Assembly (NCBI RefSeq): GCF_007570825.1
Contig: NZ_SUNB01000002.1
Span: 1 to 64,000, forward strand
DNA length: 64,000 nt
Source of the DNA: Pleionea sediminis
Lineage (GTDB): Bacteria > Pseudomonadota > Gammaproteobacteria > Enterobacterales > Kangiellaceae
Direction: 5' to 3'
The notes beneath the pieces are model-generated. The model was not told where the DNA came from. It saw only the letters and a program-made list of their open reading frames with translations, and searched no databases. The translations under genes and the position numbers were made by a program. Shown here piece by piece: positions 26,606 through 37,677 of the stretch; within the stretch, counting starts at the first letter, position 1; each line of letters opens with the position of its first letter.

Positions 26606-28546
26606 TTATACCGCCAGCTTTTTAACGGCTTTACCACCGTAAATTAAATTGACCAAAGCTCGGCTTCCTACAATGGCAGTAAACATTGAAGTTAAAATAC
26701 CAAACAATAACGTGATCGCGAATCCAGCAATAGGACCAGTACCAATAGCAAACAATATCAGCGCTGCTATAGCCGTAGTAATATTTGCATCGGCAATGGT
26801 AGAGAATGCAGCATCATAACCATTATGAATGGCTTGAGCGGGTGACATACCGTCTCTTAACTCTTCTCTAATACGCTCAAAAATAAGGACATTGGCATCA
26901 ACGGCCATACCAACGGTTAACAAGATACCCGCCATGCCAGGTAAAGTAAGAACCGCGCCAATCATACTCATAACACCGATAATTAAAACTAAATTAACTA
27001 ACAGTGCAATGTTGGCAACTAGTCCGAAAACTTTGTAGCGGAACAGCATAAATATTAGAACCATAACAAAACCGATTAAAATCGATAATGTTCCTTTTTC
27101 AACGTTCTCTTTACCTAAGCTTGGTCCAATGGTTCCATCTTCAACAATATAAATTGGAGCTTTCAAAGAGCCCGACTTTAAGGTAAGCGCCAAGTTGCTC
27201 GCATACTGAGGAGTAAACTGTCCTGTGATACGAAAACTTCGTCCCAAAGTTGTTTGAATGGTCGCAGCACTCACAACTTCTTTATTAATTTTTTCATCAA
27301 TTTTTATCAAAGAGCCTTCATCATTTTTGACAAAGTCGCCGTATTCATTCTTCTTAAAAATCGGCACAACTTCAGTTAGAACGATGGCCATGACATCACC
27401 AACGTGGTCTCCTGACTCTTTCGCCATAATTGAGCCACCAGCACCATCGAGCTGAATATTAATTTGTGGCATTCCTTTCTCGTCACGGCTCGAACCCGCG
27501 CCCGTCACATGCTCACCATCTAACATGACATCTTTATAAACTAAAATAGGTCGCCCATCAGATTCATACAAAAGTTCAGAATCGTATGGGACTCGACCGC
27601 TTAGAGCCTCTCCGACATCACGTCGAGTATTCGCCATTCTAAATTCGAGTGTACGAGTATCACCGATAATACTTCTTGCTGTCGCGGTATCTTGAATTCC
27701 CGGCAATTGAACGATAATTCGATTTGCTCCTTGTCGCTGAACTAATGGCTCAGCAACACCAATCGCATTAATACGATTGTTTAGCGTTGTAATATTTTTC
27801 TTTATTGCGAAATCGCGAATTTCTCGAGATTTTGCTTCTGTAATGTTAAATATCAATTCATAACGACCGTCAAAGCTCCGATCCGTTATGGTAAATCCTT
27901 CAAGTGCATTTGTGTTTAATTCAGCAAACGCTCTTTCTTGGAGTTCTTCTGATTCAAATTGAGCAATGACAGAAGTGAGCTCTCGTGGATTGACGCTTTT
28001 GTAATAAATTTGCTCATCATAAAGTGTTGTTTTGATCGTCGTAATCGCGCGCTCTTGTTCCTTTTTGAACAAGGCATCCATATCGACTTCAAGCAAAAAG
28101 TGAACGCCGCCGCGTAAATCTAAACCTAATTTCATAGGATCAAAACCAAGGTCTGCTAGCCATTTGGGTGTCGCTGCCGCTAAGTTGACAGCAACAACCG
28201 TATTTTCTTTTATTTCTGGCTTGCTGTGATTCTCGACAAACTGAAAGGCAATACGTTTTGCTTCATTTTGGTCGTCTGGATTCACTAAACGAATCAAGCC
28301 ACGACTGCCTTCGACTTCAAAACTCTTTGTTTCGATGCCTCCGTCTTTGATGGCCTGATCAATATTAACGACCAGCTCTTCCGTAATCGGATTTCCATTT
28401 TTATCCGAAATCTGAATGGCATGATCTTCACCAAAAATATTAGGTAAAGCCAAAATGCCGCCGATGATGATAATGAATAACACCATTAAATACTTCCATG
28501 TCGGAAAAGTATTTAATGGCATTTGTCGTGTCTGGCCGAAAATCAT
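26606..28546 (-). CDS. secD: Protein translocase subunit SecD
   Basis: The large SecDF subunit, 646 residues. An N-terminal helix (WKYLMVLFIIIIGGILALP) precedes a long periplasmic P1 region with GLDLRGGVHFLLEV, then five C-terminal helices with TLPGMAGILLTVGMAVDANVLIFERI, where the Asp of the D-A-N motif is essential for proton coupling. The first ATG (28546) has AAGGG 8 nt upstream. An internal ATG eight codons in matches the start of the E. coli protein but lacks such a site. It lies 14 bp after yajC. Confidence 0.96.
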   Translation of the reverse strand: MIFGQTRQMPLNTFPTWKYLMVLFIIIIGGILALPNIFGEDHAIQISDKNGNPITEELVVNIDQAIKDGGIETKSFEVEGSRGLIRLVNPDDQNEAKRIAFQFVENHSKPEIKENTVVAVNLAAATPKWLADLGFDPMKLGLDLRGGVHFLLEVDMDALFKKEQERAITTIKTTLYDEQIYYKSVNPRELTSVIAQFESEELQERAFAELNTNALEGFTITDRSFDGRYELIFNITEAKSREIRDFAIKKNITTLNNRINAIGVAEPLVQRQGANRIIVQLPGIQDTATARSIIGDTRTLEFRMANTRRDVGEALSGRVPYDSELLYESDGRPILVYKDVMLDGEHVTGAGSSRDEKGMPQINIQLDGAGGSIMAKESGDHVGDVMAIVLTEVVPIFKKNEYGDFVKNDEGSLIKIDEKINKEVVSAATIQTTLGRSFRITGQFTPQYASNLALTLKSGSLKAPIYIVEDGTIGPSLGKENVEKGTLSILIGFVMVLIFMLFRYKVFGLVANIALLVNLVLIIGVMSMIGAVLTLPGMAGILLTVGMAVDANVLIFERIREELRDGMSPAQAIHNGYDAAFSTIADANITTAIAALILFAIGTGPIAGFAITLLFGILTSMFTAIVGSRALVNLIYGGKAVKKLAV

Positions 28547-28560
28547 TTGATGATCCCTTC

Positions 28561-28878
28561 TTACTCTTTAATCGATTTTAAAGTGCCTTTAGGAAGCACC
28601 GCTGTAACGGCGTGCTTTTGAACACTGATGTCTACATTTTCAGCAATAGTAATCACTAAATAATTTTCAGTATTCTTGCTAACTCGCCCTAACAATCCGC
28701 CCGCAGTAACCACTTCGTCACCTTTATCGATTTCAGAAATCATTTTCTTATGTTCTTTCTGGCGCTTATTTTGCGGTCGAATAATTAAAAAATAAAAGAT
28801 CACAACAAAAAGCCCCATCATGATCCAAAAACTCATGGTGCTTCCACCAGGCTGAGCAGCTGCAGCACTTAATAACAT
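28561..28878 (-). CDS. yajC: SecDF accessory protein YajC
   Basis: A small single-span membrane protein of the holotranslocon. It has 105 residues: a short periplasmic start, one helix (SFWIMMGLFVVIFYFLIIRP, about 16-35), then the conserved cytoplasmic RPQNKRQKEHKKM and GDEVVTAGGLLGRV. The order yajC-secD-secF after tgt is conserved in proteobacteria. Confidence 0.95.
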   Translation of the reverse strand: MLLSAAAAQPGGSTMSFWIMMGLFVVIFYFLIIRPQNKRQKEHKKMISEIDKGDEVVTAGGLLGRVSKNTENYLVITIAENVDISVQKHAVTAVLPKGTLKSIKE

Positions 28879-28905
28879 ACTCGTATTTCCCCTAATTATT
28901 TTTGT

Positions 28906-30048
<1,143 letters not shown>

Positions 30049-30062
30049 TTAATCTTGAGAAA

Positions 30063-31088
30063 CTACCGTGATGCTTTTTCTAAAAACATGGCGTCGCCAT
30101 AGCTAAAAAACCGATATTTCTGCTCAATCGCATGTTGGTAAGCTTTTAGAATCGCCGATCGACCAGAAAAGGCGCTCACCAACATGATGAGAGTGGATTC
30201 TGGCAGATGAAAATTGGTGATTAATCCATCAACACACTGAAATTCGTATCCCGGATAAATAAAAATATTGGTATCACCTGTTTTCGGATTGAGTTCACCG
30301 TCAACTGAAGCGCTCTCGAGGCATCTCACACTGGTTGTTCCAACCGCTATCACTCGGCCGCCTTTACGACGGGTTTGATTAACCAACGTAACAACAGATT
30401 CTGGAACATTAAACCATTCGCTATGCATTTGATGTTGTTCAATATTATCGACCCGAACAGGAGCAAAGGTTCCGGAACCGACGTGTAAAGTCACAAAATC
30501 CCATTGCACCCCCTTGCTTTTTAGCTTCTCTAAAATGCTATCTGTAAAATGTAAACCTGCAGTCGGAGCGGCCACTGCGCCAGCCTCTTTGGCATAAACC
30601 GTTTGATATCGCTCTGCATCAAATTCAGTATCAGCCCGATCAATATAGGGTGGTAAAGGCATATGCCCTTCGTTTTCCAGCACTTCAAAAATAGGCACGC
30701 TTGGACCAGAGCTTAAATGATAAAACAAGCCTTGCCGTTCGATCACAGAAAGCAGATAGTCACCTACTTGAATTATCGCTCCGGGTTTTAATGAATTACT
30801 CGATTTAACTTGAGATAAAAACTCAAATTCTCCAGTCACGCGTTCCACGAGCAACTCAACTTTGCCGCCAGACTCTCGCTTACCCAATAATCTCGCAGGG
30901 ATAACTTTGGTGTTATTAAAAATTAAACAATCATTGGGAGATATAAGCTCAACCAGATCTTTAAACACCCGATCGTGATGCTGCCCATCGCTCGAGACAT
31001 GAAGTAAGCGGCTCGCATCCCGCTCTTCAGTGGGATATCGCGCAATTAATTCGTCGGGTAATTCAAAGTGAAAATCAGAAAGGTGCAT
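30063..31088 (-). CDS. queA: S-adenosylmethionine:tRNA ribosyltransferase-isomerase
   Basis: It transfers ribose from SAM to preQ1 in tRNA to form epoxyqueuosine. The 341-residue protein has the family start [24 protein letters not shown], then [32 protein letters not shown] and the C-terminal [15 protein letters not shown]. It is first of queA-tgt-yajC-secD-secF. A -10 TAGAAT with GC-rich discriminator (31119-31124, minus strand) lies just upstream. Confidence 0.97.
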   Translation of the reverse strand: MHLSDFHFELPDELIARYPTEERDASRLLHVSSDGQHHDRVFKDLVELISPNDCLIFNNTKVIPARLLGKRESGGKVELLVERVTGEFEFLSQVKSSNSLKPGAIIQVGDYLLSVIERQGLFYHLSSGPSVPIFEVLENEGHMPLPPYIDRADTEFDAERYQTVYAKEAGAVAAPTAGLHFTDSILEKLKSKGVQWDFVTLHVGSGTFAPVRVDNIEQHQMHSEWFNVPESVVTLVNQTRRKGGRVIAVGTTSVRCLESASVDGELNPKTGDTNIFIYPGYEFQCVDGLITNFHLPESTLIMLVSAFSGRSAILKAYQHAIEQKYRFFSYGDAMFLEKASR

Positions 31089-31118
31089 AGATCAAATACG
31101 CTACTAAAATGTGGCGCA

Positions 31119-31124
31119 ATTCTA
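31119..31124 (-). promoter_or_regulatory. Predicted -10 of the queA operon
   Basis: Minus strand TAGAAT (31119-31124) followed by TGCGCCAC. The discriminator is GC-rich like several others in the window. The -35 is weak. Confidence 0.35.
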
Positions 31125-31162
31125 CCTGAAAAGACCCTAAAAGACGAGTTTCACAAAAGAAA

Positions 31163-31182
31163 ATGGCCGCTAATGCGGCCAT
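31163..31182 (-). terminator. Terminator of the minor pilin operon
   Basis: An 8-bp perfect stem (ATGGCCGC with GCGGCCAT) and 4-nt loop. On the minus strand it is followed by TTTTCTTTTG, 18 bp after the pilE stop. Confidence 0.8.
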
Positions 31183-31200
31183 GAAAAGCTTAAACAAAAA

Positions 31201-31641
31201 TCAGCAGGAGTTGCCTCCACTCTCCGGCCAACAAGGATACTCAGTTCCATCTTTATCCTCCCAAGTTTTCGCGCCTGTATGATCAATCCTAATGAAACCA
31301 TCTTTACTTGCCATCTCGTTAATTGGTCTCGCCGTGATGGTGTAAGTCGATGCTCCCAAATCAGTAAGCTCAAGGGTATAGTAAGGAGTCGGGTCTCCCG
31401 GAGGTACTGAACCATTAAATGTAGTACCCACCGCCGCACCAACATAACTCATTCTTGCCGCACGATGCTTTTCCATCGCGTTTACTGCAGTCAGTACAGC
31501 ACCCATAGCGTCTGTTCGCTTCGCTTGAGTAATATATCTGTCGTAAACTGGGTATGAAAATGCGGCAATAATCCCAATTATCAGAACAACTATGAGCAAC
31601 TCAATCAGGGAGAAACCACTCTTTCGAATTATATATGACAT
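31201..31641 (-). CDS. pilE: Type IV minor pilin PilE
   Basis: A minor pilin of the pilus tip or priming complex. With the ATG at 31641 it has 146 residues and a class III leader cut between G9 and F10 (RKSG/FSLIELL), with the conserved Glu at mature position 5. The hydrophobic helix LIVVLIIGIIAAFSYPVY follows. Two cysteines near the C-terminus (YPCWPESGGNSC) would close the D-loop. The pilY1 stop overlaps its ATG by one base, so the two are translationally coupled. Order and neighbours match pilE of Pseudomonas aeruginosa. Confidence 0.88.
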   Translation of the reverse strand: MSYIIRKSGFSLIELLIVVLIIGIIAAFSYPVYDRYITQAKRTDAMGAVLTAVNAMEKHRAARMSYVGAAVGTTFNGSVPPGDPTPYYTLELTDLGASTYTITARPINEMASKDGFIRIDHTGAKTWEDKDGTEYPCWPESGGNSC

Positions 31642-34600
31642 TATTGATTGACCCTCCGCCATTTCACAGGCATTACGTTTGCAGGAGTTTGTTTAATGAA
31701 TTGATCAACGGGGGAATCCCCTCCACACAACCGGCCAACACATCCAATGAAACCATTGTTCGTAATGATGATGTTTGGCTCAGGAAGAATACCGGCAGCA
31801 TTTGTTACGTCTTGATAACGGTCGGTTCCGGTTACTAAACTGTCACCATTCACATCGACAAATGGTTCGCCATTTTCGATACTAACCCCCCAGACCCTCG
31901 CACTACCGATTGCAGGCGCACAAACATCATCCTCTGAATCATTAGGAGGAATGTAAGTGGTAAACAGAACAGCACCACCCACCGTTACTGACGATGCTAA
32001 CACTTTTTCACCTTTACGCACGTCATTACCAGCTCCATCCGTGCCCTCTTCAAAGTTGATGTACCAACCATTTTTCCCATTTTCTATTGCAGCTGTTGAG
32101 TCTACTTCACCATCACTGTCGCTATCACCTAACATATTAGAGATGTCAACAAGGTCTGCTAATTCAGCATCCATATCAAACTTATTACTCAGCGCTCCTG
32201 TATCTCGAACCACATAAAAATGATCGTCAACGGTCACATCAAGCGGGCCAGCTCTCAAACCGGAGCCTATTGCTACAGCGAAATAGAACTCGCCAGTCTT
32301 ACTATTAACGTTAAGAGAGACATCCGGTGCATTATAAAAACGACGATTATTCAGCGGCGTCGAATCATTCTGCAGGTGAGCAATACGTCCACCCGTTATC
32401 GTTTGATTGTCATTATCGATATCAAACCGGAATAACTGCGCTTTAGTATCAGCCACGTAGATATAATCCAACATCCTATCGGCATCGAAATCAAATGCTC
32501 GAACATCTGCAGGAACTGAATTTAGCGCTGAACCAGAGGTAGCGTCACCCGCAGGAGATGCCGCTTGACTTGCATTTGTATTATCCCACAAATGATTACC
32601 CGTTATTGCATCGGCAATATAGACTCGATTTCCAACATCATCTGTGACTGACGCTTCGGCTTTGGTGTCTTGATCCGTGTCATAACCGCCGCCAAAGACA
32701 AGAACAAGTTTCTCAGTATTGTTTACATCGATTCCGGGGAGATTAACTTTACCGACAATAGGTTTTGACCACGTTTGTCCTAATTGTCCAAAACCAGATT
32801 TAGTTGGATCAATTTTAAACATCAAGTCAGGGCTTGTTAAAGTCGATATATCAAAACCGTAATAATTATTTCCACCACGCCGCATACCAATATATAAGTA
32901 AGCTTTCTCATCAGCATCGATCGCACCATCTCCATCTTTATCAACCACATAAATTGAAGGAGTTCCATCCATTCCGTAAAGATGATCTGTCGAAGTGCTG
33001 TTTTCATAGGCCGACTTAATATTACCTAGCAGATCTTTCGGCATAAATGACCAAATTTCTTGTCCAGTCGCAGCATCAAAAACATGTAAGTAACCGTGAT
33101 TCGTTCCAACGAATATAACAGACCGGTAAATCGCAACACCTTCCGCCGTTTCACCGGTCTGGTAAGACACTAGCGTTGGCTTCGAATGAAGCGGATCTCC
33201 GATAACATTATGAGCGCCTAGAGTCGTATCACCATTGGTATAACCAAGAGCCCAATTGATATAGGTCGCGCGGGCTGTATTGTTAATAGCGTTTAGCATT
33301 GTTGCTGTTACGTTTCCATTACTAGTATCGAGTTTCGATAAGATGGTTTCATTACTACTGACATTCGTATAAATATTTCTAGGTAATGTCATTTGAGAGG
33401 CAACACCACCTTTGGTCGTTTCATTTCCATCAGTCTCTGTCGACCACCAACTACTCGCCGTATCCTGAAATTCACCGTCGATCAAATTAACCGCTGGCTC
33501 GCCATTTTGGTCCAGTACGACTGTCTCACTCGTTAATGGATGCTCTCCTAATCGATAGCGTTTAATATTTCCAGGCCAAGTCACTGTTGATGTCGGCTCA
33601 AATAGAGAGAAGTACAATTCATCGTTATGAGTTAATCGATTGTATTGGTTCACCGTAACACCAGCAGAAACAAAGGTAGCATTGGTCTTCAATACCGTTG
33701 CAGCGATTGACTCTAAAGCTTCTAATAATTCATCTCGACTATTGGCTGTTTTATATAGACCGCCCCCTTTACTGGCTAGCTCACCTAAAAATTCAGAGTT
33801 AAAATCAAAACCAATAGTATGCGTGGTTACAGTTTGTTTGCCAGCCACCCAACTCGCTTGGTCATTTTTATTCATAAATTCTGCAATTTTCTTGGCACAG
33901 TCCTTTCCTGCATCATTCCAGGCGCAAGTACCGCCACCTGTCCAACGATTGTAAATATCGATAGTACCGCGATCCTGAGTTGTTGGAGCACCGTCAGTTA
34001 GTAAAACAATATGGTTTTTCTGACAACCCGACTGTATCGGTGATTTATAATTAGGGTTGTTTTGAATATGCTCTGAAGCGCACTTATTTCCCGATGGATC
34101 TACTTCAATATCACAATCCGGATCTCGCCAAATGACACCGGTTGAGTCAAAACTATTGGCAGCACTAACACGATCGTTTTTACTAGGAGGATTACCCCGA
34201 ACTAATCCATAAGTCACTTTTTCAGCTCGATAATACAAGCCTGCTTCGGCCAACGTATCACTAATGGGAGTATTACCTTGCGCTTGGAAATCTTGAACCA
34301 CCGTTCTCAACTCATCTCGTTTAGTGTAACCAGTACCATTGTAGGCTCCAACGTAACTCACAAGTAATCGAGCAGCTCGGAATGGATCATTATCAAACGT
34401 ATGCCCTTCTCGCTGCCCCGAATTAATCGTCAGAACAATTCCCAGAGGATTGCCCGACTGCCATGCCGCATTACTAACAACCGTTTGCAAATCGGTAGCG
34501 AATGACGGTGATACATCAGCTACATTCTCCTCCCACGCATTGTAGTTCCAAGTTACTCCTGTAGTTCTAGTGCCGTTATACACATTATCATAACTAAAGG

Positions 34601-35792
34601 TTAAATTAGGATTATTAACCACTTGCACCAAGCCGCTAGCAGTGTTTGCTCTCGAATCTCGTGATGTAATTTCAAGACGAGCGTCTAAAATAACCGCGCC
34701 ATTTGGAATAGGAAGATCTTCAAAATAAAATCCAGCATGAGTTTTGTCACTGTTTCTTTTTAGGTCAAGATCTGACGAGGTTCCGTTATAGCTGCCATCA
34801 TCGTACCGTTCAAAATCATGCTCGCTCTGTGCAATTTGACTCACTGCTTTATTCTGGAAACACCCCGTTGCTCCAGTAGGAATGGTTTTATCAAATTCAA
34901 CTCTTAAACGAGGAGCTTGTAGAGAGCTCTGCTCATAAGCCATAACAGGATGATAGCCGTTACCAGCAATTAAAAATGACATACTGTTGCCGCCACACCA
35001 AGTGCCCAAGTTAACAATTTCTTGAACCACAGACGTTAAATCAGGCGTTGAATAGGTTTCCGGCGGCGCTTCGGGATCAGCATCTAAATCAACAGCCTCC
35101 CACACACCGGGCTCCCAGGAAACAGCGCTGGCGGTCAATGCTCGATTAGCGGGTGGCGCAGCAGAAAAATCAGGCGCATTGGCTAATCGGTTACCATAAA
35201 TTCGGAAATTACCTGTCTTATTATCGGAGCCTTTGTAACTCGAAAATGTAATGGTCGCTTTGGTGATTTTAGCGCCTTGTGGAATGTTTACATTTTGAAA
35301 ACGTAAACCTGTCAATTCCTGGTCTACCGCTCCCATCTCCAAATAAGGCTCATAGGGTAAGACTCTGCCGTTATTACCAGGTTTAAGCTCTTGTGTTACG
35401 TCATCCCAATTTGCTGAAACCGTCGACATCGCCAAAGGATCCGATGGAGAATTTACGTTAACGATTCCGGATAATATAGGCCCGCCAGGAACACTGAATC
35501 GAGCCATACCAATATTTAAGTTACTAATGTTAGTAATAAATTCCAGCATAACATCGCGCATAACATCAATTCGGTCGTCGTCAGTCCCTGTAACATTACG
35601 ATTCATACTTCCTGATGTATCAAAAATAAATAATACATTCGGAATAACCGCATCTTCAGTAACAGGAGCTCTAAATATTTCGGTGTCATCCGCCCAGCTT
35701 GCGCTAGTTGCAAACACACTGTAAATCGAAATCAAAAAGACAACTTTCAATTCACGCACTCTATTGAGCAATGCTTTTGTTAAACGTTTCAT
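31641..35792 (-). CDS. pilY1: Type IV pilus tip adhesin/biogenesis protein PilY1
   Basis: A large secreted tip protein (1383 residues) involved in adhesion, surface sensing and pilus retraction control. A signal peptide ends near ASWA-DD (34/35). A von Willebrand A domain starts with the MIDAS motif DTSGS (58-62) and resumes near 485-640 with GNTPISDTLAEAG and IVLLTDGAPT. Between the two parts lie two homologous beta-rich domains (about 155-303 and 355-480). The C-terminal half is the PilY1 beta-propeller, with calcium-loop-like DKDGDGAIDADE and DFDADRMLDYIYV. It is the fifth gene of fimU-pilV-pilW-pilX-pilY1-pilE. Confidence 0.92.
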   Translation of the reverse strand: MKRLTKALLNRVRELKVVFLISIYSVFATSASWADDTEIFRAPVTEDAVIPNVLFIFDTSGSMNRNVTGTDDDRIDVMRDVMLEFITNISNLNIGMARFSVPGGPILSGIVNVNSPSDPLAMSTVSANWDDVTQELKPGNNGRVLPYEPYLEMGAVDQELTGLRFQNVNIPQGAKITKATITFSSYKGSDNKTGNFRIYGNRLANAPDFSAAPPANRALTASAVSWEPGVWEAVDLDADPEAPPETYSTPDLTSVVQEIVNLGTWCGGNSMSFLIAGNGYHPVMAYEQSSLQAPRLRVEFDKTIPTGATGCFQNKAVSQIAQSEHDFERYDDGSYNGTSSDLDLKRNSDKTHAGFYFEDLPIPNGAVILDARLEITSRDSRANTASGLVQVVNNPNLTFSYDNVYNGTRTTGVTWNYNAWEENVADVSPSFATDLQTVVSNAAWQSGNPLGIVLTINSGQREGHTFDNDPFRAARLLVSYVGAYNGTGYTKRDELRTVVQDFQAQGNTPISDTLAEAGLYYRAEKVTYGLVRGNPPSKNDRVSAANSFDSTGVIWRDPDCDIEVDPSGNKCASEHIQNNPNYKSPIQSGCQKNHIVLLTDGAPTTQDRGTIDIYNRWTGGGTCAWNDAGKDCAKKIAEFMNKNDQASWVAGKQTVTTHTIGFDFNSEFLGELASKGGGLYKTANSRDELLEALESIAATVLKTNATFVSAGVTVNQYNRLTHNDELYFSLFEPTSTVTWPGNIKRYRLGEHPLTSETVVLDQNGEPAVNLIDGEFQDTASSWWSTETDGNETTKGGVASQMTLPRNIYTNVSSNETILSKLDTSNGNVTATMLNAINNTARATYINWALGYTNGDTTLGAHNVIGDPLHSKPTLVSYQTGETAEGVAIYRSVIFVGTNHGYLHVFDAATGQEIWSFMPKDLLGNIKSAYENSTSTDHLYGMDGTPSIYVVDKDGDGAIDADEKAYLYIGMRRGGNNYYGFDISTLTSPDLMFKIDPTKSGFGQLGQTWSKPIVGKVNLPGIDVNNTEKLVLVFGGGYDTDQDTKAEASVTDDVGNRVYIADAITGNHLWDNTNASQAASPAGDATSGSALNSVPADVRAFDFDADRMLDYIYVADTKAQLFRFDIDNDNQTITGGRIAHLQNDSTPLNNRRFYNAPDVSLNVNSKTGEFYFAVAIGSGLRAGPLDVTVDDHFYVVRDTGALSNKFDMDAELADLVDISNMLGDSDSDGEVDSTAAIENGKNGWYINFEEGTDGAGNDVRKGEKVLASSVTVGGAVLFTTYIPPNDSEDDVCAPAIGSARVWGVSIENGEPFVDVNGDSLVTGTDRYQDVTNAAGILPEPNIIITNNGFIGCVGRLCGGDSPVDQFIKQTPANVMPVKWRRVNQ

Positions 35793-35861
35793 CTAAATCA
35801 CCACTTGGAATATACTACTCATAAATCAAAACTAAACTTCCAATACCTGCCTATAAATTAA

Positions 35862-36416
35862 TTAAGGCGTACTTGCAGAGGTGTTGGCAGCTTCATCAGC
35901 ACCTGTTCCACAAAAAGAAGTTACTTCAAAACCATGCCACTCGACACCACTCGCCATACCGGCAGCATTTCCTCCGGTTGTAACTAATACTCCTCGACAA
36001 GCGAAACTACCGCCCTGCGAATAACCGATGCAAAAAGTTGGGTCACAGCCTTTATTCGTAACTGTTACACGCGCACTTGCAATAGCTTGACCATCAACCG
36101 GCGTGTCGAGACAGGTATCATCATTCCCTACTTCTGTTTCTGTGCCATCAGAGCTTACACAAAAGTCAACAACACCCGATAAACGCATTCGCTGCAATAT
36201 GCTATCGTCTGCAGTCCGATCTTGTGACTCGGTTAAATTTAAAAACGCAGAAAATCCTGTATCTGCCGCGGCTCTGGCTGAATTCAATTGATGCAAGTTA
36301 ATCGACATTTTCTCTTGGAAAGTGCTATTTCTAACCGAAGCGACGCCGATTACCATTAGAACCGCCAACAAAATTAACGCAATAAATAGCGCAACACCAT
36401 CTTGCTTTTTCATCAT
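35862..36416 (-). CDS. pilX: Minor pilin PilX
   Basis: A 184-residue minor pilin related to the tip pseudopilin GspK. It starts KKQDG, then a hydrophobic helix VALFIALILLAVLMVIGVAS, then the PilX-type helix FQEKMSINLHQLNSARAAADTG. The usual Glu at mature position 5 is absent (Ile instead), as in GspK-like pilins placed at the tip. Several cysteines in the C-terminal half may form disulfides. Its ATG overlaps the pilW stop (ATGA). Confidence 0.87.
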   Translation of the reverse strand: MMKKQDGVALFIALILLAVLMVIGVASVRNSTFQEKMSINLHQLNSARAAADTGFSAFLNLTESQDRTADDSILQRMRLSGVVDFCVSSDGTETEVGNDDTCLDTPVDGQAIASARVTVTNKGCDPTFCIGYSQGGSFACRGVLVTTGGNAAGMASGVEWHGFEVTSFCGTGADEAANTSASTP

Positions 36417-37135
36417 AAAATACGCACCGTTCCGTAAGCTTGATTGGGAATTTGAATAGTTGTCGAAAATGCCCGTCTTAAACGACGATCTTCGAAATTA
36501 TAGGTTCTGTCGAGAACCGTGTATTCTTGAACAACGTTTTCATCAACAACATTGTTTGGAGTTTGAATCAATAAGCCTATTTTTACCGCATAGACTTTCG
36601 AAAAATCGGTTACAGAACCTGCATTAACGTATTGATTAACGACCCCGTCATTCGTCGTATCAATTCCGTACAACACCTGAAAGCTAACAACATTACTTAT
36701 GACAGGTTGAGCACCCCCACCTGTTCCTTGACACATCAAGCTACCTTCATCTACGTAGAAACTACTAATCACATCACCTGAAGCCACATTCGCTCCATTA
36801 CAATCCAAGGTGTTTGTCATATCCGACATCAAGGTTGAAAGCCTGTCAAAATCAGAGCCATCATCACTGGTGTTTGCTGCATTAATAGCGGTAGTAGAAC
36901 CAGCAGTGCCACCAAACCAACCAGAGTTCTGCACAATACGCTCCATGTACGTAATCGCAAAACGACCATCAGTTTGAACATTAGCGAGCTCTTCTTGCAT
37001 CGAGTAAGAAGTCTTCGAGCCGACAAATACAGAAACAACACCGCCAAGTAAAATCAGGCCGAGAATACCCGCTACCATTAGCTCAACGAGACTAAATCCG
37101 CGAACTTTCACAAAATTAATCGTTTGAGTCTTCAT
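36413..37135 (-). CDS. pilW: Minor pilin PilW
   Basis: A 240-residue pilin related to GspJ. The leader ends KVRG, and the mature part begins FSLVELMVAGILGLILLGG, with Glu at position 5. The block SYSMQEELANVQTDGRFAI and the following YMERIVQNSGWFG are typical of PilW. It overlaps pilX by 4 bp and pilV by 1 bp, so the operon is tightly coupled. Confidence 0.9.
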   Translation of the reverse strand: MKTQTINFVKVRGFSLVELMVAGILGLILLGGVVSVFVGSKTSYSMQEELANVQTDGRFAITYMERIVQNSGWFGGTAGSTTAINAANTSDDGSDFDRLSTLMSDMTNTLDCNGANVASGDVISSFYVDEGSLMCQGTGGGAQPVISNVVSFQVLYGIDTTNDGVVNQYVNAGSVTDFSKVYAVKIGLLIQTPNNVVDENVVQEYTVLDRTYNFEDRRLRRAFSTTIQIPNQAYGTVRIL

Positions 37136-37677
37136 TACGGAATCACCTCAAGTAAAACGCAGTCTTGGTTAGCAGGAACGCCAACATCTTCGCATGTAAC
37201 GTTGATAAACGTGTCCGTTGAACCTTGCCCGGTATCTTCTCTTGTTTCTACCGGAGTCCAAGCGACGGCGATTCGGATTCTGTCTGATGCAGGATTGTCA
37301 ACATAAACTTCTCCATCTGGCAGCAAGTCAGAGGCCCTAGAACATATTTCCCAATGATCATAATCTCTCAACTCCTGAATACTACAACTTCCTGTGTTAC
37401 AGTTAGTTACAGCGTTTTCGCAGGCGTAAGGCGCTCCGGTATAAGCCGCGACTACGTCTGAAGAGGTTGCATCAGTATTGTACACAACAAACTTGGCTCC
37501 CCTTATTCGCGAAGCTAACTCATGCGCTATCGAAGAAGCTTGTGTTCGAAGATAACCCGAATGATTACTGCCAATACTAGTCACTTGTAACGCAGCGACT
37601 CCAAGAAGCCCGATTCCTAAAATTAAAACAGCGACCAAAACTTCAATTAAAGTAAGACCTTTAACCTTAAAAAGCAT
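37135..37677 (-). CDS. pilV: Minor pilin PilV
   Basis: A 180-residue pilin related to GspI. The prepilin leader is MLFKVKG, and the mature part starts LTLIEVLVAVLILGIGLLGVAALQ. The first mature residue is Leu rather than the more usual Phe or Met, with Glu at position 5. The segment RTQASSIAHELASRIR follows, as in other PilV proteins. It begins one base before the fimU stop codon region and ends inside the pilW start. Confidence 0.9.
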   Translation of the reverse strand: MLFKVKGLTLIEVLVAVLILGIGLLGVAALQVTSIGSNHSGYLRTQASSIAHELASRIRGAKFVVYNTDATSSDVVAAYTGAPYACENAVTNCNTGSCSIQELRDYDHWEICSRASDLLPDGEVYVDNPASDRIRIAVAWTPVETREDTGQGSTDTFINVTCEDVGVPANQDCVLLEVIP

